NCBI GenBank assembly: GCA_002454845.1
Contig: DKJQ01000050.1
Coordinates: 1 to 18,942 of the forward strand
DNA from: Ignavibacteria bacterium UBA6688
Lineage (GTDB): Bacteria; Bacteroidota; Ignavibacteria; UBA10030
Direction of reading: 5' to 3'
Length of the DNA stretch: 18,942 bases
The notes beneath the pieces were generated by a model. That model did not search any database. It was not told the origin of the DNA and saw only the letters and a program-made list of their open reading frames with translations. Below, piece after piece: positions 15,145 to 18,942 of this stretch; within the stretch, counting starts at the first letter, position 1; every line of letters starts with the position of its first letter. A program made the translations under genes and the position numbers.

Positions 15145-16101
15145 TTACCGGATCAGTGTCCCAATCCTTCCCCACCGGATGCTACCCGCCTTGTCAATCA
15201 AATTCGAAAGGACGATATCAGGATCCCACGACCAGTAGACCATCAACGCTTCACCGATAAGGTTTTCCTCGGGCACAAAGCCCCAGTAACGGCTGTCCAG
15301 ACTGTTATCCCGGTTGTCCCCCAACACAAAGAAATAGTTGCGTCGAACCGTGTACGAGGATATCTCGACGTCATCCAGAACGATGGCCCCCTCCTCGTTA
15401 CGCCGGACTCGATGCCCTTCACGACTGATAAAGGCCCTCCAGCGCTCGGAGGAGGAACCGTCCAACGTGATGATGTCGCCTTTTCGGGGAACAACGAGAG
15501 GACCGTACCGATCCTCGGTGAACCCTGCCCCCGGGGGAAACAGGCGGTAACTCCTTTGCCAGTGGGGAGACCTGAAACCATTGGAGGCTTTTGCATTCGA
15601 AGGTCCGGTGAGTTCCCGTCCGTTGACGAAAACACGCCCGGCAAGAATTTCCAGTGTGTCCCCCGGCAGCGCGATGCAGCGCTTGATGTAATTGACCGAT
15701 TCTGTGGTCTCCCTCCGTCCCCTCTCCCCGGGAAATTCGAAGACAATCACATCGCCACGCTGAACGTTTTTGAGGGCCGGGAGAGCGAACGAAGGGATCG
15801 CAACATTCGTCAGGGGAACATAGCGCGGCGTCCGCAAGCCGTAAGCGATCTTGTTCACCAGGAGAAAATCACCGACGAGCAATGTGTTCTCCATCGAACC
15901 GGAAGGAATCCGAAACGCCTCGACGACGAACGTCTTGAGCATCAACGCAATGAGAAGCGTGAACAGGACGGTCTTGAGGTATTCAAGAAGCCTCTCCCGT
16001 CGTGGCATTCTGGGCGCGGGCATCGCCGTCACCTCTTCCGGGGCGACGGACGCCGGTTCCCCGGGAGTCATGCGTGCGGTATGATTCAAATCTTCATGCA
16101 T
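15145..16101 (-). CDS. lepB: Signal peptidase I (second of a tandem pair)
   Basis: It removes signal peptides from secreted proteins at the outer face of the inner membrane. The 318-aa protein has a cytoplasmic N-terminus of about 40 residues rich in Pro and Ala, one membrane helix (about 41-62), and the catalytic dyad Ser69 (IPSGSM) and Lys140 (YIKRC). Further boxes are RGDVIVFEFPG, LPGDTLEI and GDNRDNSLDSRYWGFV. As in FCB-group enzymes, an extra segment of about 100 residues lies between the Lys box and the GDN box. It ends in GRIGTLIR, the same eight residues that end its neighbour. ATG 16099-16101 has only a weak Shine-Dalgarno; Met11 is a less likely start. It lies 41 bp after the first lepB and 3 bp before hemW. 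Confidence 0.93.
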   Translation of the reverse strand: MHEDLNHTARMTPGEPASVAPEEVTAMPAPRMPRRERLLEYLKTVLFTLLIALMLKTFVVEAFRIPSGSMENTLLVGDFLLVNKIAYGLRTPRYVPLTNVAIPSFALPALKNVQRGDVIVFEFPGERGRRETTESVNYIKRCIALPGDTLEILAGRVFVNGRELTGPSNAKASNGFRSPHWQRSYRLFPPGAGFTEDRYGPLVVPRKGDIITLDGSSSERWRAFISREGHRVRRNEEGAIVLDDVEISSYTVRRNYFFVLGDNRDNSLDSRYWGFVPEENLIGEALMVYWSWDPDIVLSNLIDKAGSIRWGRIGTLIR

Positions 16102-16142
16102 GAATCTGCCATCCTGATCACGGCCTGCCTTTCTCGGTTCGC

Positions 16143-17051
16143 TCAGCGGATCAATGTGCCGATTCTTCCGAAGCGAACGGAACCCAGCTTGGCGAAGATA
16201 TCATAGATCGGGATGTCGGTATCCCACGACCAGTAGACAATGAGCGGAGTTCCGACAAGATTCTCCTTCGGGATAAACCCCCAATACCTGCCGTCGAGAC
16301 TGTTGTCACGGTGATCGCCCATGCCGAAAACATAGTCCCGCTGCACGACATATTCCGTTGCCGGCTGGCCGTCGATTTCCACTGTGCCGTTGGTCAGCCT
16401 GGCACTCCGACCCTCCCGGCGTATGAAGATTTGCCACCGTTCCATGTTCTCAGCGGAAAGGGGGATCACCATCCCTTTCTTCGGTACGACAATGGGACCA
16501 TAGTTATCCTCATTCCAGGGCGCTCCTTTCGGAAACACCCTTTCATCGACAAGGAGTGGATTGGCGATTCCAGAGAAACTGAACTTCATATTGCGGGGAA
16601 GAGGGGCGACCTTCCCGTTCACAGAGAGAACCCGCTCCGCGATCTGGAGAGTGTCTCCCGGCAACCCGACACACCGTTTGAGATAGAACGTGAACTCTTC
16701 CGGTTCCACCTCATCGCGATAACCCGGAAAGACAAACACGATCACGTCACCCCGCTCGACATCGCGGAACGCGGGAACGCGGAACCAGGGCAACCGGACA
16801 TTGGTGAACGGAATGTTCCTCGGCGATGTGCCCCCGTAGATGAACTTGTTGACGAACAAGAGATCCCCCGTCATGACCTCGTTCTCCATCGACCCGGTTG
16901 GAACAAGGAAAGAGGCGACAACGAAGTTGTTGAGCACCAGGAAGGCTCCGAAAACGATCCCAAACTCCTTGAAGAAGGCTATGGTCTTTTGCTTCCATGA
17001 CGTGGCCTTCGGCTCCGGCTGCTGGTGCTTCCGCTCTTCTGTTTTTTTCAC
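16143..17051 (-). CDS. lepB: Signal peptidase I (first of a tandem pair)
   Basis: A 302-aa type I signal peptidase: membrane helix about 25-47, catalytic Ser54 in PTGSM and Lys125 in YLKRC, then RGDVIVFVFPG, LPGDTLQI and GDHRDNSLDGRYWGF. The usual Asn of the GDN box is His here, and DSR is DGR. The start is a GTG at 17049-17051 with AAAGGA at 17058-17063, 6 nt upstream. The frame stays open further back into lepA to an ATG at 17217, but that extension would overlap lepA by 136 bp and has no family support. Placed 32 bp after lepA. A duplication with the following lepB is clear from shared architecture and the identical C-terminal GRIGTLIR. Confidence 0.93.
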   Translation of the reverse strand: MKKTEERKHQQPEPKATSWKQKTIAFFKEFGIVFGAFLVLNNFVVASFLVPTGSMENEVMTGDLLFVNKFIYGGTSPRNIPFTNVRLPWFRVPAFRDVERGDVIVFVFPGYRDEVEPEEFTFYLKRCVGLPGDTLQIAERVLSVNGKVAPLPRNMKFSFSGIANPLLVDERVFPKGAPWNEDNYGPIVVPKKGMVIPLSAENMERWQIFIRREGRSARLTNGTVEIDGQPATEYVVQRDYVFGMGDHRDNSLDGRYWGFIPKENLVGTPLIVYWSWDTDIPIYDIFAKLGSVRFGRIGTLIR

Positions 17052-17057
17052 GTACGA

Positions 17058-17063
17058 TCCTTT
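17058..17063 (-). promoter_or_regulatory. Shine-Dalgarno that fixes the lepB GTG start
   Basis: AAAGGA lies 6 nt before the GTG at 17049-17051, in the 32-bp gap between lepA and lepB. It favours this start over the longer upstream frame. Confidence 0.7.
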
Positions 17064-17083
17064 ATTTGATTTTCTCTGCTGTA

Positions 17084-18883
17084 TCAATCTTCCATGGAGA
17101 GAACTGCCAAAAAAGCCTCCTGCGGCACTTCCACTCTTCCCACCTGTTTCATCCGCTTCTTCCCCTCTTTTTGCTTCTCGAGGAGCTTTCGTTTCCGGGA
17201 TATATCCCCGCCGTAACACTTCGCCAAGACATTCTTCCGGATGGCGCTGAGTGTCTCTCGCGCAACAACCTTGCTGCCAATTGCTGCCTGGATGGCGACC
17301 TCAAACATTTGACGAGGGATGAGCTCGCGAAGTTTCGAGCAAAGCTTCTTGCCCCATTCATAGGCTTTCGCCCGGTGCACGATCGTCGAGAGCGCATCGA
17401 CCGGCTCACCATTCAGGAGGATATCGAGCTTGACGAGATCGGATTCGCGATAGTCCAAAAGGTCGTAATCAAACGAAGCATACCCGCGGGAGACGGATTT
17501 GAGCTTGTCGTAGAAATCAAAGATGATCTCGGCGAGGGGAAGTTCGAATTGGATATCGGCCCGCTCGGGAGTCAGGTATGTCGTATTTTTATGAAGACCC
17601 CGCCGGTCCATGCACAACTTCATGATGGTGCCGATGTATTCGGTCGGGGCAATGATCTGTGCTTTGATGAACGGTTCCTCGACCCGCTCGATGCTCCCCG
17701 CGGGTGGCATGAAGGCCGGGTTATCGACGAGCGCTATTTTCCCGTCGGTCTTAATAACTTTGTACTCGACGTTGGGGACGGTGTTGATGAGGGACTGGTT
17801 GTATTCGCGTTCGAGCCGTTCCCGGATGATCTCCATGTGCAGCAACCCGAGAAACCCGCACCGGAACCCGAACCCGAGAGCCAGCGACGTCTCCGGCTCA
17901 AAGATCAGGGATGCATCGTTGATCTTGAGCTTCTCCAGGGCGTCACGCAACTCGCCAAAATTGTCGCTGTTGGAGGGATACATTCCGCTGAAGACCATCG
18001 GCTTCACTTCCTTGTACCCGGGCAACGGTTCCAAAGCGGGGTGTTCGGCGTTCATGATCGTGTCCCCCACCTTCGTGTCGTGCACATCCTTCACGTTGGC
18101 GATGACATACCCCACATCTCCGGAAAGAAGTGCCCCCACACGTTTGCGGTGCATTTCGAACACACCGATGTCTTCCGCCTGGAATTCCTTGCCGTTCGAG
18201 AAAAACCGGATCATGTCTTTTTCACGGATAGTCCCGTCCACAACCCGGATATACGCGATCGCGCCGCGGTACTCGTCGAAGACCGAGTCGAAGATCAAAG
18301 CCCGCAACGGGGCGTTCGGGTCCCCCTGCGGGTGGGGGACACGACGGACGATCGCTTCAAGCACGTCGTCTGTGCCAAGTCCCGATTTGGCGCTTCCCAG
18401 GAGGATCTCCTCCTCGGTGCAACCGATAAGATCGATGACCTGCTTTTTCACCGTGTCGATCATCGTCTTCGCGCTCGGGAGATCGATCTTGTTGATGAAG
18501 GGAATGATCTCCAGGCCGGCATCGATGGCAAGATACAGGTTGGAAATGGTTTGCGCCTCAACCCCCTGCGTTGCATCGACAACAAGGATCGCCCCTTCAC
18601 AGGCTGCAAGGGAGCGTGAGACTTCATAGGTAAAGTCCACATGTCCCGGGGTATCGATAAGGTTCAGGACATAGTCCTCACCGCTCCTCGCCTTGTATTT
18701 CATCTGAATGGCGTGGAGTTTGATCGTGATCCCCCGCTCCTGCTCCAGCTCCATGTCGTCAAGCACCTGCTTGGTCATGTTCCGCATGGCGATGGTGCCG
18801 GTTTGCTCCAGCAAACGGTCCGCAAGGGTCGACTTACCGTGATCGATGTGGGCGACGATACAGAAATTTCGAATATGTTTCAT
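17084..18883 (-). CDS. lepA: Elongation factor 4 (LepA), translational GTPase
   Basis: EF4 is a ribosome-associated GTPase affecting initiation and elongation fidelity under stress. Starting at ATG 18881-18883 the protein is 599 aa, the same length as E. coli LepA, and begins MKHIRNF. An AGGA at 18888-18891 lies 4 nt upstream; a TTG four codons earlier is a weaker alternative. G-domain motifs are AHIDHGKST (11-19), ERGITIK (49-55), DTPGH (77-81) and NKID (131-134). The EF4-specific C-terminal domain is present, including GGDISRKRKLLEKQKEGKKR near the end. It is the first gene of the lepA-lepB-lepB-hemW run; no promoter is visible in the 59 bp upstream, so it probably lies outside the window. 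Confidence 0.97.
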   Translation of the reverse strand: MKHIRNFCIVAHIDHGKSTLADRLLEQTGTIAMRNMTKQVLDDMELEQERGITIKLHAIQMKYKARSGEDYVLNLIDTPGHVDFTYEVSRSLAACEGAILVVDATQGVEAQTISNLYLAIDAGLEIIPFINKIDLPSAKTMIDTVKKQVIDLIGCTEEEILLGSAKSGLGTDDVLEAIVRRVPHPQGDPNAPLRALIFDSVFDEYRGAIAYIRVVDGTIREKDMIRFFSNGKEFQAEDIGVFEMHRKRVGALLSGDVGYVIANVKDVHDTKVGDTIMNAEHPALEPLPGYKEVKPMVFSGMYPSNSDNFGELRDALEKLKINDASLIFEPETSLALGFGFRCGFLGLLHMEIIRERLEREYNQSLINTVPNVEYKVIKTDGKIALVDNPAFMPPAGSIERVEEPFIKAQIIAPTEYIGTIMKLCMDRRGLHKNTTYLTPERADIQFELPLAEIIFDFYDKLKSVSRGYASFDYDLLDYRESDLVKLDILLNGEPVDALSTIVHRAKAYEWGKKLCSKLRELIPRQMFEVAIQAAIGSKVVARETLSAIRKNVLAKCYGGDISRKRKLLEKQKEGKKRMKQVGRVEVPQEAFLAVLSMED

Positions 18884-18911
18884 TGGATCCTGCAAAAAAT
18901 CCGGCTAACAC

Positions 18912-18942
18912 GTCTCACCGCAGAGGCACGGAGGGCACAGAG
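18912..18942. repeat. Edge of a CAGAGGCAC-type dispersed intergenic repeat
   Basis: The last 31 bases contain near-duplicate short units: GAGGCAC at 18923-18929 and GAGGGCAC at 18931-18938, flanked by GCAGAG and ACAGAG. This purine-rich 'CAGAGGCACAGAG' pattern resembles a degenerate repeat I know from intergenic regions of many environmental bacteria, whose reverse strand tends to read as LCALRAS-like peptide. Only one end is visible and copy number cannot be judged here. Confidence 0.4.

Noticed and set aside
14704..16206. 500-codon plus-strand open frame opposite hemW and lepB
   Set aside because: It spans the antisense of two clear genes and their junction, with no recognisable domain.
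17052..17219. Upstream extension of the first lepB into lepA
   Set aside because: GTG 17049-17051 has a good Shine-Dalgarno at proper spacing and gives a normal-length signal peptidase; the extension only mirrors the lepA 3' end.
16997..18619. 540-codon plus-strand open frame opposite lepA
   Set aside because: It is antisense to a fully conserved lepA, and its product shows no family motif; long shadow frames are expected opposite GC-rich coding sequence.
1..18942. CRISPR array, mobile element, toxin-antitoxin or defence system
   Set aside because: No direct-repeat array, transposase, integrase, tRNA, or toxin or nuclease-like gene was seen; intergenic space is very small and every long gene but one fits a known housekeeping or envelope family.

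Overview
The window is almost wall-to-wall housekeeping and envelope-biogenesis genes from a didermic (outer-membrane) bacterium with moderately high GC, estimated by eye at about 55-58%. Several features point to the FCB group (Bacteroidota/Chlorobiota/Ignavibacteriota-like): a DUF2723 integral-membrane protein, a lipoprotein form of LptC, a long barrel-less OstA/LptA protein, a TonB-dependent receptor and a metal-dependent KdsA. Many starts carry clear Shine-Dalgarno sequences, which argues against classical Bacteroidia. I cannot place it below that level from the sequence alone.

Region 1 (1-5561, minus strand) is one long operon running kdsA, kdsC, an unrecognised 254-aa gene, kdsD, lptC, lptA/ostA and lptB, with lptB cut by the window edge. 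It encodes most of the arm making Kdo from arabinose-5-phosphate, plus three parts of the lipopolysaccharide transport bridge. Gaps are 1-8 bp or the genes overlap, including two ATGA overlaps, so the genes are probably translationally coupled.

Region 2 (5562-5687) is a divergent intergenic region with a candidate promoter facing each way. An 11-codon reading frame on the kdsA side ends exactly on kdsA's unusual TTG start.

Region 3 (5688-9163, plus strand) holds ispE (isoprenoid MEP pathway), a TonB-dependent outer-membrane receptor with a histidine-rich stretch, and a LOG-family nucleotide-binding protein.

Region 4 (9188-13864, minus strand) is a three-gene set: a DUF2723/TMEM260-like membrane protein (candidate protein O-glycosyltransferase), a SAM-dependent methyltransferase and a GT4-family glycosyltransferase. 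The genes abut at 0 and 6 bp behind a candidate promoter at 13897-13925.

Region 5 (13960-18883, minus strand) is the lepA - lepB - lepB - hemW cluster: elongation factor 4, two tandem signal peptidase I paralogues, and the HemW radical-SAM haem chaperone. Upstream of lepA, the last 31 bases look like the edge of a dispersed CAGAGGCAC-type repeat.

I saw no CRISPR array, insertion sequence, tRNA, rRNA, phage gene or recognisable defence system. No clearly new system is evident. The best leads are the unknown gene inside the Kdo/Lpt operon, the divergent promoter with its coupled mini-ORF, the glycosylation trio, and the His-rich receptor segment.
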